Assembly (NCBI RefSeq): GCF_044464525.1
Contig: NZ_JBIQLE010000019.1
Span: 1 to 64,000 of the forward strand
Length of the DNA: 64,000 nucleotides
Reading direction: 5' to 3'
DNA from: Pusillimonas sp044464525
Lineage (GTDB): Bacteria; Pseudomonadota; Gammaproteobacteria; Burkholderiales; Burkholderiaceae_B
Numbering within the stretch: position 1 is the stretch's first letter; each line of letters starts with the position of its first letter. Shown piece after piece: positions 54,165-62,093 of this stretch. A model generated the notes under the pieces. The model did no database searches. It worked only from the letters and a program-made list of their open reading frames with translations, and was not told where the DNA came from. The translations under genes were made by a program, and so were the position numbers.

Positions 54165-54262
54165 AAAAAAGCCCCAGTTTCCTTATATGAACTGCACCCC
54201 GAAAGTTGGACGCTGTCTTAACTTTTGGGGTGTTTTCAATGAAGGCGACTGGGGCTTTTTTT
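54165..54262. terminator. Bidirectional lon/lexA terminator with inserted palindrome
   Basis: AAAAAAGCCCCAGT (54165-54178) and ACTGGGGCTTTTTTT (54248-54262) are complementary and carry the A- and T-runs of a terminator serving convergent lon and lexA. The arms are 69 bases apart, far more than a normal loop, because a 51-bp IS-end-like palindrome (54188-54238) lies between them. Confidence 0.7.
54188..54238. mobile_element. IS3-like paired-terminus remnant
   Basis: Two 24-bp imperfect inverted repeats, TGAACTGCACCCC..GTTGGAC (54188-54211) and GTCTTAACTTTTGGGGTG..TTCA (54215-54238), are separated by three bases. The TG...CA ends and the CACCCCxAAAGTT core resemble the termini of IS3/IS150-group insertion sequences. 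No transposase remains; it may be an internally deleted copy or a solo non-autonomous unit. Confidence 0.5.
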
Positions 54263-54293
54263 AATCTTGTTTATTGAGAAGGCGTTGAAGCGG

Positions 54294-54947
54294 CTACTGA
54301 AGCGGTGTATTGCGAATGAGGCCCACCGCTATGCCTTCGAGCGAGAAATCGTCTTGGGCGGTAACGATGATGGGCTGGAAATCGGGGTTTTCGGGAAGCA
54401 GGTGATACGAGCCGCCCGAGCGCTGCAAACGCTTGACGGTGACTTCGTCGCCCAGGCGGGCAACGACGATTTGGCCATTGCGGGCTTCGGATGCTTTTTT
54501 TACGGCAAGCAGATCGCCGTCGAGGATGCCGGCGTCGCGCATGCTGAGGCCGTGTACACGAAGAAGGTAATCGGGCGTTTGGGTAAAAAGCGAGGGCTCG
54601 ACGCCGATTTCGCGTTCGACGTGCTCGGCGGCCAGGATGGGACTGCCGGCAGCCACGCGACCCACGATGGGCAAGAGCATTTGGGCCACGGCCGCCAGGG
54701 ATGCGGACGGTTCGGGAGCGGTGACCGGTGACGGCGTTAACAGCCGTATGCCGCGTGAGGCACCGGCGGTGAGCTCGATGGCGCCTTTACGCGCAAGGGC
54801 GCGTAAATGGTCTTCGGCGGCGTTGGCCGAACGAAAGCCCAGGGCGCGCGCGATTTCGGCTCGCGTGGGCGGAAAGCCGGTGCGAGCGATGTCGTGGGCG
54901 ATGAGATCGAGTATTTGTTGTTGGCGTTCGGTAAGCTTGATGGCCAT
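54294..54947 (-). CDS. lexA: LexA repressor
   Basis: SOS response repressor. 217 residues: N-terminal winged HTH (MAIKLTERQQQILDLI, PPTRAEIARALGFRSANAAEDHL), linker, and the self-cleaving peptidase domain with cleavage site Ala100-Gly101 (GRVAAGSPI), Ser135 (VHGLSMRDAG) and Lys172 (EVTVKRLQ), the same Ser-Lys spacing as E. coli LexA. The linker is longer than in E. coli by about 16 residues. An SOS box lies 13 bp upstream. Confidence 0.97.
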   Translation of the reverse strand: MAIKLTERQQQILDLIAHDIARTGFPPTRAEIARALGFRSANAAEDHLRALARKGAIELTAGASRGIRLLTPSPVTAPEPSASLAAVAQMLLPIVGRVAAGSPILAAEHVEREIGVEPSLFTQTPDYLLRVHGLSMRDAGILDGDLLAVKKASEARNGQIVVARLGDEVTVKRLQRSGGSYHLLPENPDFQPIIVTAQDDFSLEGIAVGLIRNTPLQ

Positions 54948-54960
54948 GGCGCAATATAGC

Positions 54961-54976
54961 CTGTGTTTTTGTACAG
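54961..54976 (-). promoter_or_regulatory. LexA (SOS) box
   Basis: CTGTGTTTTTGTACAG on the plus strand, an exact CTGT-N8-ACAG operator, immediately upstream of lexA; predicts autoregulation. Confidence 0.85.
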
Positions 54977-55071
54977 TTCAGGCATTCTGCGTCAGTTCCA
55001 TGAAAAAAGCAAGCGGGCGGGGCAAAAGCCGCCCGGCCCGCTTGTCTTGCCATTGCAGCAAATATCAAAGA

Positions 55072-56271
55072 TCAAAGCACTTTCGCGATGGCGTCGGCCA
55101 CGTAGTCAATATTGCCGCTGTTGAGTGCGGCCACACAGATGCGGCCGCTGGTTACCGCATAAACGCCGTGTTCAACGCGCAGACGCTCGACTTGTTCGGG
55201 GGTCAATCCCGAATACGAGAACATGCCGCGCTGATCCAGGACGAAATCGAAATTTTGAGCCACGTTGCGGGCTTTCAGTTTTTCGACAAGCTGCGTGCGA
55301 ACCGTGCGTATGCGTTCGCGCATCTCGGCAAGCTCTTCGGACCATAGGCCATGCAGCTCGGGAGTATTGAGCACTGCCGCCACCACCGAGCCGCCGTGAG
55401 TGGGGGGGTTGGAGTAGTTGGTGCGGATCACGCGTTTCAACTGGCTGAGAACGCGGGTGCTTTCATCTTGCGACGACGTGATGAAGGTAAGGGCACCGAC
55501 TCGCTCGCCATAAAGCGAAAACGATTTGGAAAACGACGAGCTGACCAGCATGGTGACGCCGAGCGAGGCAAATAGGCGCACCACCGATGCGTCTTCTTCG
55601 AGCCCGTCGCCGAAGCCTTGGTAGGCAATGTCCAGGAACGGCACCAAGTTGTTCTTTTTGACGGTCTGGGCGATCTGTTGCCATTGCTCGTACGATGGGT
55701 CGACGCCGGTGGGGTTGTGGCAGCAGGCATGCAGCACCACGATCGTCTTTGTCGGCAAGGCCTGAAGGCCGGCCAGCATGCCTTCGAAGTCGAGTCCGCG
55801 TGTGGCGGCATCGTAATAGGGGTAGGATTCCACCGTAAAGCCCGCGCGTTCGAAGAGCGCCCGATGATTTTCCCAGCTTGGATTGCTGATGGCGACCTTC
55901 GATTGCGGCAGGAGCCCGCGCAAAAAGTCGGCTCCTATTTTCAGGGCGCCGGTGCCGCCCAGCGTTTGAGCCGTAAGGGCCCGGCCCGAAGCAATAACGT
56001 CGGAGCCCTCGCCCAAAAGCAAGGTTTGGGCCGCCTTGTTGTAGTTTGGCAAGCCTTCTATAGGCAGGTAGCCGCGTGCGGAAGCGGCTTCGATGCGTTG
56101 AATCTCGGCCTGGCGCACGGCGCGCAGCAAGGGGATGCGGCCTTCGTCGTTGTAATAGACGCCAACACCCAGATTGACTTTGTTCGGACGGGTGTCGGAA
56201 TTGTATTGTTCATTCAGGCCAAGAATAGGGTCACGGGGCGCGAGCTCGACAGCATCGAAAAGGGATGTCAT
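55072..56271 (-). CDS. Aspartate/aromatic amino acid aminotransferase
   Basis: A 399-residue class I PLP aminotransferase of the AspC/TyrB subgroup. TLGGTGALKIGADFL, HACCHNPTGVDPSYEQW, FLDIAYQGFG and the PLP lysine in SSSFSKSFSLYGERVG are all present, as are RTNYSNPPTHGG and the C-terminal GRICVAAL with the carboxylate-binding Arg. TyrB and AspC cannot be separated by eye. The ATG at 56271 (MTSLFDAVELAPRDPILGL) is the family start. It is divergent from uvrB (170 bp). Confidence 0.92.
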   Translation of the reverse strand: MTSLFDAVELAPRDPILGLNEQYNSDTRPNKVNLGVGVYYNDEGRIPLLRAVRQAEIQRIEAASARGYLPIEGLPNYNKAAQTLLLGEGSDVIASGRALTAQTLGGTGALKIGADFLRGLLPQSKVAISNPSWENHRALFERAGFTVESYPYYDAATRGLDFEGMLAGLQALPTKTIVVLHACCHNPTGVDPSYEQWQQIAQTVKKNNLVPFLDIAYQGFGDGLEEDASVVRLFASLGVTMLVSSSFSKSFSLYGERVGALTFITSSQDESTRVLSQLKRVIRTNYSNPPTHGGSVVAAVLNTPELHGLWSEELAEMRERIRTVRTQLVEKLKARNVAQNFDFVLDQRGMFSYSGLTPEQVERLRVEHGVYAVTSGRICVAALNSGNIDYVADAIAKVL

Positions 56272-56441
56272 GTTTGATTGTGGGGAAGAGGGGGAGTGAA
56301 TGTGTGATGAATGTACTGCATTAATGAGATAATAAGGGGTTAACCCTAGCACTGTCCACCCGAAACCCCGGGGGAAGCGGTGCAAAACGCAACGGTGGAA
56401 AACCTAGCGGCCGTAAAAACTTGCGGCAACCAAATACTTGA

Positions 56442-58469
56442 ATGACAGCCATATTGAAAGAACCCGGATTCATCCAGTACCCCAATAGCCCCTTTGAGCT
56501 GTATCGGCCCTATCCGCCGGCCGGCGACCAGCCCGCCGCCATCGATGCACTGGTCGAGGGCATCAACGATGGCCTCATGTACCAGACATTGCTTGGGGTC
56601 ACCGGTTCGGGCAAGACCTACACCATGGCCAATGTCATTGCGCAGACCGGTCGACCGGCTATCGTGCTGGCACACAACAAGACACTGGCGGCGCAACTGT
56701 ATTCAGAGTTTCGCGAGTTCTTTCCGCGTAATGCCGTCGAGTACTTCGTGTCGTATTACGATTACTACCAACCGGAAGCCTATGTGGCGGCCCGCGACTT
56801 GTTCATCGAAAAAGATTCATCGATCAACGAGCACATCGAGCAGATGCGGCTGTCGGCCACCAAAAGCCTGCTGGAGCGCCGTGACACCATCATCGTGGGT
56901 TCGGTTTCTTGTATCTACGGCATCGGTAATCCGGGCGATTATCACGCCATGGTGCTTACCTTGCGCACCGGCGACTCAATTCCCCGCCAAGAGCTCCTTG
57001 GGCGGCTCGTTACCATGCAGTACGAGCGCAACGATGTCGAGTTTGTGCGTGGCACTTTTCGCGCCCGCGGTGAAACTATCGACGTCTTTCCGGCCGAACA
57101 TGCTGAACTGGCAGTGCGCATCACGCTATTTGACGATGAGGTCGAGTCGCTCGAGCTTTTCGACCCTCTTACCGGAAAAATCCGTCAGAAGGTGCTGCGT
57201 TTTACCGTGTTCCCGCGTTCTCACTACGTCACGCCTCGCGAGACAGTGCTTCGTGCCATCGAGACAATCAAGGACGAGCTGCGCGAGCGATTGGCTTTTT
57301 TCGTCGCCGAGAACAAACTGGTGGAGGCCCAGCGTCTCGAGCAGCGCACCCGCTTCGATCTGGAAATGCTGCAAGAGCTCGGTTTCTGCAAGGGCATCGA
57401 GAACTACTCCCGGCACTTGTCGGGCGCCGCACCCGGAGACCCCCCGCCGACGTTGATCGATTATCTTCCGGCCGATGCCCTGATGTTCATCGATGAAAGC
57501 CATGTCACCATGGGCCAGTTCGGGGCCATGTACAAGGGTGACCGTTCGCGCAAGGAAAACCTGGTGAACTATGGCTTTCGCCTGCCCTCGGCGCTGGACA
57601 ACAGGCCCCTCAAGATGGAAGAGTTCGAGCAACGCATGCGTCAGACCGTGTTTGTCTCGGCAACTCCGGCCGTATATGAAAGCGAACATTCAGACAACAT
57701 CGTCGAGCAGGTGGTCAGGCCCACCGGCCTGGTCGACCCGGATATCGAAGTGCGGCCGGCAACCACCCAGGTGGACGACCTGCTTGGCGAGATCAAGCTG
57801 CGCGTTGCCCAGCAAGAAAGAGTGTTGGTTACGACGCTGACCAAACGCATGGCCGAGGACCTTACTGATTACCTGAACGAAAGCGGCCTGAAGGTGCGCT
57901 ACCTGCATTCGGATATCGACACAGTCGAACGCGTGGAAATATTGCGCGATCTGCGCCTGGGGGCTTTTGACGTTTTGGTGGGCATCAACCTGCTGCGCGA
58001 GGGCCTGGATATTCCTGAAGTGTCTCTGGTGGCCATACTCGATGCCGACAAAGAGGGGTTCCTGCGGTCGGAACGCAGTCTAATCCAGACCATAGGCAGG
58101 GCGGCGCGCAACATCAACGGCAAGGCCATTCTTTATGCCGACCGTGTCACTGATTCCATGCGCCGCGCCATCGACGAAACAGAGCGTCGCCGGAACAAAC
58201 AGCTTGAGTTCAATACCGAGCATGGCATTACGGCGCGCGGCGTCAACAAGGCGGTGCGAGAGCTGATCGACGGTGTCATGGCGCCGACGGCCCAGACCGC
58301 TGCGCCCGAAGTCGCTCCTGAAATTCTGGCTGACGATAAGTTATTGGCCCGCGAAATCCGTCGCCTCGAGAAAGCCATGACCGACCATGCGCGTAATCTG
58401 GAGTTCGAACAAGCGGCTGCGGCGCGTGATGCACTTAATCGTCTCAAGCAACAGGCCTTGCTGAGCTGA
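56442..58469 (+). CDS. uvrB: Excinuclease ABC subunit B
   Basis: Damage-verification helicase of nucleotide excision repair. 675 residues: Walker A LLGVTGSGKTYTMA (GVTGSGKT at 52-59), the damage-inserting beta-hairpin YYDYYQPEAYV, DESHVTMGQ, VSATPAVYE, NLLREGLDIPEVSLVAILDADKEGFLRS, and the C-terminal UvrC/UvrA-binding helix pair. I see no CTGT-N8-ACAG LexA box upstream; a GGGTTAACCC palindrome lies at about 56337-56346. Confidence 0.97.
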   Translation: MTAILKEPGFIQYPNSPFELYRPYPPAGDQPAAIDALVEGINDGLMYQTLLGVTGSGKTYTMANVIAQTGRPAIVLAHNKTLAAQLYSEFREFFPRNAVEYFVSYYDYYQPEAYVAARDLFIEKDSSINEHIEQMRLSATKSLLERRDTIIVGSVSCIYGIGNPGDYHAMVLTLRTGDSIPRQELLGRLVTMQYERNDVEFVRGTFRARGETIDVFPAEHAELAVRITLFDDEVESLELFDPLTGKIRQKVLRFTVFPRSHYVTPRETVLRAIETIKDELRERLAFFVAENKLVEAQRLEQRTRFDLEMLQELGFCKGIENYSRHLSGAAPGDPPPTLIDYLPADALMFIDESHVTMGQFGAMYKGDRSRKENLVNYGFRLPSALDNRPLKMEEFEQRMRQTVFVSATPAVYESEHSDNIVEQVVRPTGLVDPDIEVRPATTQVDDLLGEIKLRVAQQERVLVTTLTKRMAEDLTDYLNESGLKVRYLHSDIDTVERVEILRDLRLGAFDVLVGINLLREGLDIPEVSLVAILDADKEGFLRSERSLIQTIGRAARNINGKAILYADRVTDSMRRAIDETERRRNKQLEFNTEHGITARGVNKAVRELIDGVMAPTAQTAAPEVAPEILADDKLLAREIRRLEKAMTDHARNLEFEQAAAARDALNRLKQQALLS

Positions 58470-58827
58470 TTACTCAGCTGCCAAAAATTTTTGTTGCACT
58501 TTTCCAACAAAAGTATTGTTTAGGGGCTGCCTTCGATGTTGCATTGCAACGTTGGAAAATACATCGCGCCAAAATTTTCATGAAAATGAGCGGAAAAGCT
58601 GCTCGATTGAGGTTCATCGGTTTGCCATATATTTGTGCTTGCAAATCTTTGCTGCACCGCATGAAATGAGGCTTTGCCAAAATTGGCCCTACCTCCAGAA
58701 CGCCCGAAATGAAGCTGTAAGGTCTTATTTCCGCTAGATTTTTAGCTGTCAACCAGGCCCTTCGACCGTGTCGGCAACGCGAGCAAAACTATTGCCTTAT
58801 TGCGGGTTTTCCCTCACAATTTCACCT
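58470..58827. other. AT-rich non-coding gap between uvrB and the phosphatase gene
   Basis: About 360 bases, visibly richer in A/T than its flanks. A weak stem GCTGAG/CTCAGC (58460-58478) overlaps the uvrB stop. TTTTCCAAC (58499-58507) and GTTGGAAAA (58551-58559) are inverted repeats, TTGTTG/CAACAA form a nearby stem, and GTTGCATTGCAAC is a palindrome. Short frames on both strands (73 and 92 codons) lack ribosome sites and recognisable similarity, so I do not call a gene. Confidence 0.6.
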
Positions 58828-58830
58828 ATG

Positions 58831-59319
58831 ATGACTAAGGTACTTTTCGTTTGCATGGGTAATATCTGTCGCTCCCCAAGCGCAGAGGGCGTTTTTCGCC
58901 ATATGATTGACGAGGCCGGTCTGTCCGGCGCCGTTCAGGTCGATTCCGCCGCCACCCACAGTTTCCACCTGGGCGAAGCCCCGGACGCCCGCGCGCAAGC
59001 GGCCGCCCGCAAGCGCGGCTATGACATTTCTCATAGTGTCGCGCGCCAGGTCAGGCCCGAAGATTTCCGCGAATTCGACCTGATCCTGGCCATGGACTGG
59101 GAAAACCTCTCCGCGTTGCAGCAACAGTGCCCAAAGGTGTATCACCACAAGCTCATGCTGCTCATGCGTTTTGCCAACGAGTTTGAAGAAGCCACCGTGC
59201 CCGAGCCCTATTACGGCGGCATCGAAGGCTTCACCAAGGTGCTCGACTACCTCGAAGATGCCTGTCAGGGCGTACTCGAAGTCGTACGCAAGCGCGTTAC
59301 CCAGTACCAGGCGGCATAA
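58831..59319 (+). CDS. Low-molecular-weight protein tyrosine phosphatase family protein
   Basis: A 162-residue protein with the P-loop VLFVCMGNICRSPSAEG (Cys8 nucleophile, Arg14), the usual family length. The loop that carries the general acid reads VPEPYYGG, with Glu125 in place of the Asp of the canonical DPYYGG; the rest of the fold, including ILAMDWENL and EDACQGVLE, looks intact. Two adjacent ATGs (58828, 58831) are possible starts. It lies just before the isc operon, a common neighbour in related genomes, and is followed by hairpins. Substrate unknown. Confidence 0.88.
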   Translation: MTKVLFVCMGNICRSPSAEGVFRHMIDEAGLSGAVQVDSAATHSFHLGEAPDARAQAAARKRGYDISHSVARQVRPEDFREFDLILAMDWENLSALQQQCPKVYHHKLMLLMRFANEFEEATVPEPYYGGIEGFTKVLDYLEDACQGVLEVVRKRVTQYQAA

Positions 59320-59330
59320 TTGCCGATCTC

Positions 59331-59398
59331 GGCCCGGCGCAACGCCGGGCCTGCGCATAGGGGCTATAAAAACCGGGCGGGTCGCGCGGTTTTTTTGC
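59331..59398 (+). terminator. Terminator region after the phosphatase gene
   Basis: A strong stem GGCCCGGCG/CGCCGGGCC (59331-59351) is followed by a second hairpin, AAAAACCG...CGGTTTTTTT (about 59368-59397), whose right arm supplies the T-run. Confidence 0.7.
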
Positions 59399-59493
59399 TG
59401 TCTGAGCCTGCCAGGAACGAACGGTTCACGCGCTTTTCGGCGTCTGCCCACGCACAATTCATGAATCGGGTTTCTTCCCCAAAACTGCTGGGA

Positions 59494-59525
59494 TTTTGCT
59501 ATACTTGACCTAATTGGTCGGGTAT
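59494..59525 (+). promoter_or_regulatory. isc promoter with type 1 IscR operator
   Basis: ATACTTGACC (59501-59510) and GGTCGGGTAT (59516-59525) are the two halves of a 25-bp site that fits the type 1 IscR consensus at about 22 positions. TGCTATACT just upstream is an extended -10 element (TGN-TATACT, -10 at 59500-59505) that overlaps it. Predicts repression of the operon by holo-IscR. Confidence 0.75.
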
Positions 59526-59590
59526 TGTTCGGCGCCTTCAGGGGCCGTTGCCCGAGCTGATGCAGTGTGAATTACAGGCAAGGAACCACC

Positions 59591-60103
59591 ATGCGTTTGA
59601 CCACCAAGGGCCGTTTCGCCGTTACCGCCATGATTGATCTCGCCTTGCGCCAGCAAGGCGGGCCGGTAACGCTCGCGGCCATCAGTCAGCGACAGAACAT
59701 TTCCCTTTCATATTTAGAGCAATTGTTCGGCAAGCTGCGCCGCCACCAGTTGGTGGACAGCGTGCGGGGACCAGGGGGCGGTTACACGCTGGCTCGGCTG
59801 GCGCGTACCATCACGGTCGCCGATATCATCTTCGCCGTCGACGAGCCGCTTGATGCGACCAGTTGCGGCGGCAAAGAAGACTGCAACGTGGGCCGCAGCG
59901 GCCAGTCGGGCAAGTGCATGACACATGAACTCTGGGCCACCCTCAACCACAAGATGGTCGAATACCTCGATTCGGTTGCATTGCAAGATCTCGTCGACAA
60001 GCAGCGTATGCGCTTGGTCAAAGAGGCCGGCGAGGCGCAGCAGGCCGCAATAAGCATGAAACCGCCCGCCAAGGCTAAAATTGCGTCACCGATGGCCGTG
60101 TAG
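59591..60103 (+). CDS. iscR: Fe-S cluster assembly transcription factor IscR
   Basis: A 170-residue Rrf2-family regulator that binds a [2Fe-2S] cluster and represses the isc operon. N-terminal winged HTH MRLTTKGRFAVTAMIDLAL, then LSYLEQLFGKLRRHQLV and RGPGGGYTLAR. Cluster ligands are Cys92, Cys98 and Cys109 with His112 in CMTHELW. The spacing of the last two Cys is ten residues where E. coli IscR has five, a Gly/Ser-rich insertion. The ATG at 59591 follows AAGGAACC. Confidence 0.95.
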   Translation: MRLTTKGRFAVTAMIDLALRQQGGPVTLAAISQRQNISLSYLEQLFGKLRRHQLVDSVRGPGGGYTLARLARTITVADIIFAVDEPLDATSCGGKEDCNVGRSGQSGKCMTHELWATLNHKMVEYLDSVALQDLVDKQRMRLVKEAGEAQQAAISMKPPAKAKIASPMAV

Positions 60104-60141
60104 GCGTCGGAACGTCCATACCGCACTCAGGAGTTAATTTG

Positions 60142-61359
60142 ATGTTTTCCCCCGAACGACCGGTCTACCTGGATTATTCGGCAACTACGCCGGTCGATCC
60201 GCGAGTAGTCGACAAGATGGTGCCGTGGCTGTACCAGAATTTCGGCAATCCGGCTTCGCGCAGCCACGCCTACGGCTGGGATGCCGAAGAGGCCGTCGAG
60301 CAGGCGCGTGCCGAAGTCGCCGCGTTGGTCAACGCCGACCCGCGCGAAATCATCTGGACTTCCGGCGCCACCGAATCCGACAACCTGGCGATCAAGGGCG
60401 CGGCCCACTTTTATTCCGGTCGCGGAAAACACATCATTACCGTCAAAACCGAGCATAAGGCGGTACTTGATCCCTGTCGTGAACTCGAGCGCCAGGGTTT
60501 CGAAGTAACTTATCTAGATGTCCAGGAAGATGGCCTGATTGATCTTGAAGCCTTCAAGCAGGCTCTGCGTCCCGACACCATCCTGGCATCGGTCATGCAC
60601 GTCAACAACGAGATCGGCGTCATCCAGGATATTGCGGCGCTGGGCGAAATCTGCCGCGACAAGGGCGTGATCTTTCACGTCGATGGCACACAGGGCGCAG
60701 GCAAGCTCGAAATCGACCTCCAGGCTCTCAAGGTCGACCTTATGTCCTTCTCGGCACACAAGGTCTATGGCCCCAAGGGCATCGGAGCCTTATACGTGCG
60801 GCGCAAGCCCCGTGTGCGGCTCGAGGCGCAAATGCACGGCGGCGGACACGAGCGCGGCTTCCGTTCAGGCACCCTGGCCACTCACCAGATCGTCGGCATG
60901 GGCGAGGCCTTCCGCCTTGCCCGTCTTGAGATGGCCACCGAAAACGAGCGCATCCGCGCCTTGCGTGATCGTCTCCACAAGGGGCTGTCTCAAATCGAAG
61001 AAGTCTACGTCAACGGAGACATGACGCAGCGGGTTCCCCATAATCTCAATATCAGTTTCAACTATGTCGAGGGCGAATCCCTCATCATGGCGATCAAAGA
61101 ACTGGCGGTATCCAGTGGTTCGGCTTGCACATCGGCCAGCCTCGAGCCTTCATACGTGTTGCGCGCTCTGGGGCGCAATGACGAACTGGCGCACAGTTCG
61201 ATCCGCTTTACCTTGGGGCGCTTCACCACCGAGCAAGAGATCGATTTCGCGATCAAGCTGGTCAATGACCGCGTCGCCAAGCTGCGCGATATGTCCCCCC
61301 TATGGGAAATGGCCCAAGAGGGCATCGATCTGAACTCCGTCCAATGGGCGGCACACTAA
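60142..61359 (+). CDS. iscS: Cysteine desulfurase IscS
   Basis: PLP enzyme that takes sulfur from cysteine for cluster assembly and tRNA thiolation. 405 residues: YLDYSATTPVDPRV start, TSGATESDNLAIKG, HVDGTQGAGK, PLP Lys207 in SFSAHKVYGPKG, and active-site Cys329 in SSGSACTSASLEPSYVL. The ATG at 60142 is chosen over TTG one codon upstream. 38 bp after iscR. Confidence 0.97.
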   Translation: MFSPERPVYLDYSATTPVDPRVVDKMVPWLYQNFGNPASRSHAYGWDAEEAVEQARAEVAALVNADPREIIWTSGATESDNLAIKGAAHFYSGRGKHIITVKTEHKAVLDPCRELERQGFEVTYLDVQEDGLIDLEAFKQALRPDTILASVMHVNNEIGVIQDIAALGEICRDKGVIFHVDGTQGAGKLEIDLQALKVDLMSFSAHKVYGPKGIGALYVRRKPRVRLEAQMHGGGHERGFRSGTLATHQIVGMGEAFRLARLEMATENERIRALRDRLHKGLSQIEEVYVNGDMTQRVPHNLNISFNYVEGESLIMAIKELAVSSGSACTSASLEPSYVLRALGRNDELAHSSIRFTLGRFTTEQEIDFAIKLVNDRVAKLRDMSPLWEMAQEGIDLNSVQWAAH

Positions 61360-61380
61360 AAATATACAGGAGCTCAATCA

Positions 61381-61764
61381 ATGGCATATAGCGATAAAGT
61401 ACTCGATCACTACGAAAACCCACGTAATGTCGGCGCATTCGATAAATCCGACACCAGCATCGGTACGGGCATGGTCGGCGCCCCGGCCTGTGGCGACGTC
61501 ATGAAGCTTCAGATCAAGGTCAGCGATGCCGGCGTTATCGAAGACGCCCGCTTCAAGACCTACGGCTGCGGCTCGGCCATTGCGTCAAGTTCTTTGGTTA
61601 CCGAATGGGTAAAGGGCAAGACGCTCGATCAAGCGCTTGACATCCGCAATACCCAAATTGCCGAAGAATTGGCGCTGCCGCCGGTAAAGATTCACTGTTC
61701 GATTCTGGCCGAAGACGCCATCAAGGCGGCGGTGCAGAATTACAAAGACAAGCATCAGGGGTAA
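61381..61764 (+). CDS. iscU: Iron-sulfur cluster scaffold protein IscU
   Basis: Scaffold on which [2Fe-2S] clusters are built. 127 residues with the three ligand cysteines Cys37 (GAPACGDV), Cys63 (YGCGSAIASSS) and Cys106 (KIHCSIL), the Asp39 next to the first, and the LPPVK motif (99-103) recognised by HscA. Starts 21 bp after iscS. Confidence 0.97.
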   Translation: MAYSDKVLDHYENPRNVGAFDKSDTSIGTGMVGAPACGDVMKLQIKVSDAGVIEDARFKTYGCGSAIASSSLVTEWVKGKTLDQALDIRNTQIAEELALPPVKIHCSILAEDAIKAAVQNYKDKHQG

Positions 61765-61768
61765 AACT

Positions 61769-62092
61769 ATGGCTATCACGCTTACTCAGAACGCAGCGGA
61801 TCACATCAGCCGCTACCTCGAAAGACGGGGCAAGGGGCTGGGTCTGCGTCTTGGCGTTCGGACCACCGGCTGCTCGGGCATGGCCTACCAGCTCGAGTAT
61901 GTCGACGAGCCCCAGCCGCAGGACCAGATATTCGAGGCCCACGGTGTGAAGGTTTTCGTCGACCCCAAGAGCCTGGCGTATCTTGAAGGCACCCAGCTCG
62001 ACTACGGTCGCGAAGGGCTCAACGAGGGGTTCAAGTTCACCAATCCCAACGAGAAAGCTACCTGCGGCTGCGGCGAGTCCTTCACGGTGTAG
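61769..62092 (+). CDS. iscA: A-type iron-sulfur carrier IscA
   Basis: Carrier that passes clusters or iron to target proteins. 107 residues with the three conserved cysteines Cys35 (TTGCSGMAY), Cys99 and Cys101 (CGCGESF). Starts 4 bp after iscU. Confidence 0.96.
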   Translation: MAITLTQNAADHISRYLERRGKGLGLRLGVRTTGCSGMAYQLEYVDEPQPQDQIFEAHGVKVFVDPKSLAYLEGTQLDYGREGLNEGFKFTNPNEKATCGCGESFTV

Positions 62093-62093
62093 C

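Noticed and set aside
58474..58752. Possible small genes in the uvrB-phosphatase gap (73 and 92 codons on opposite strands)
   Set aside because: They overlap each other, lack ribosome sites, and show no recognisable similarity.
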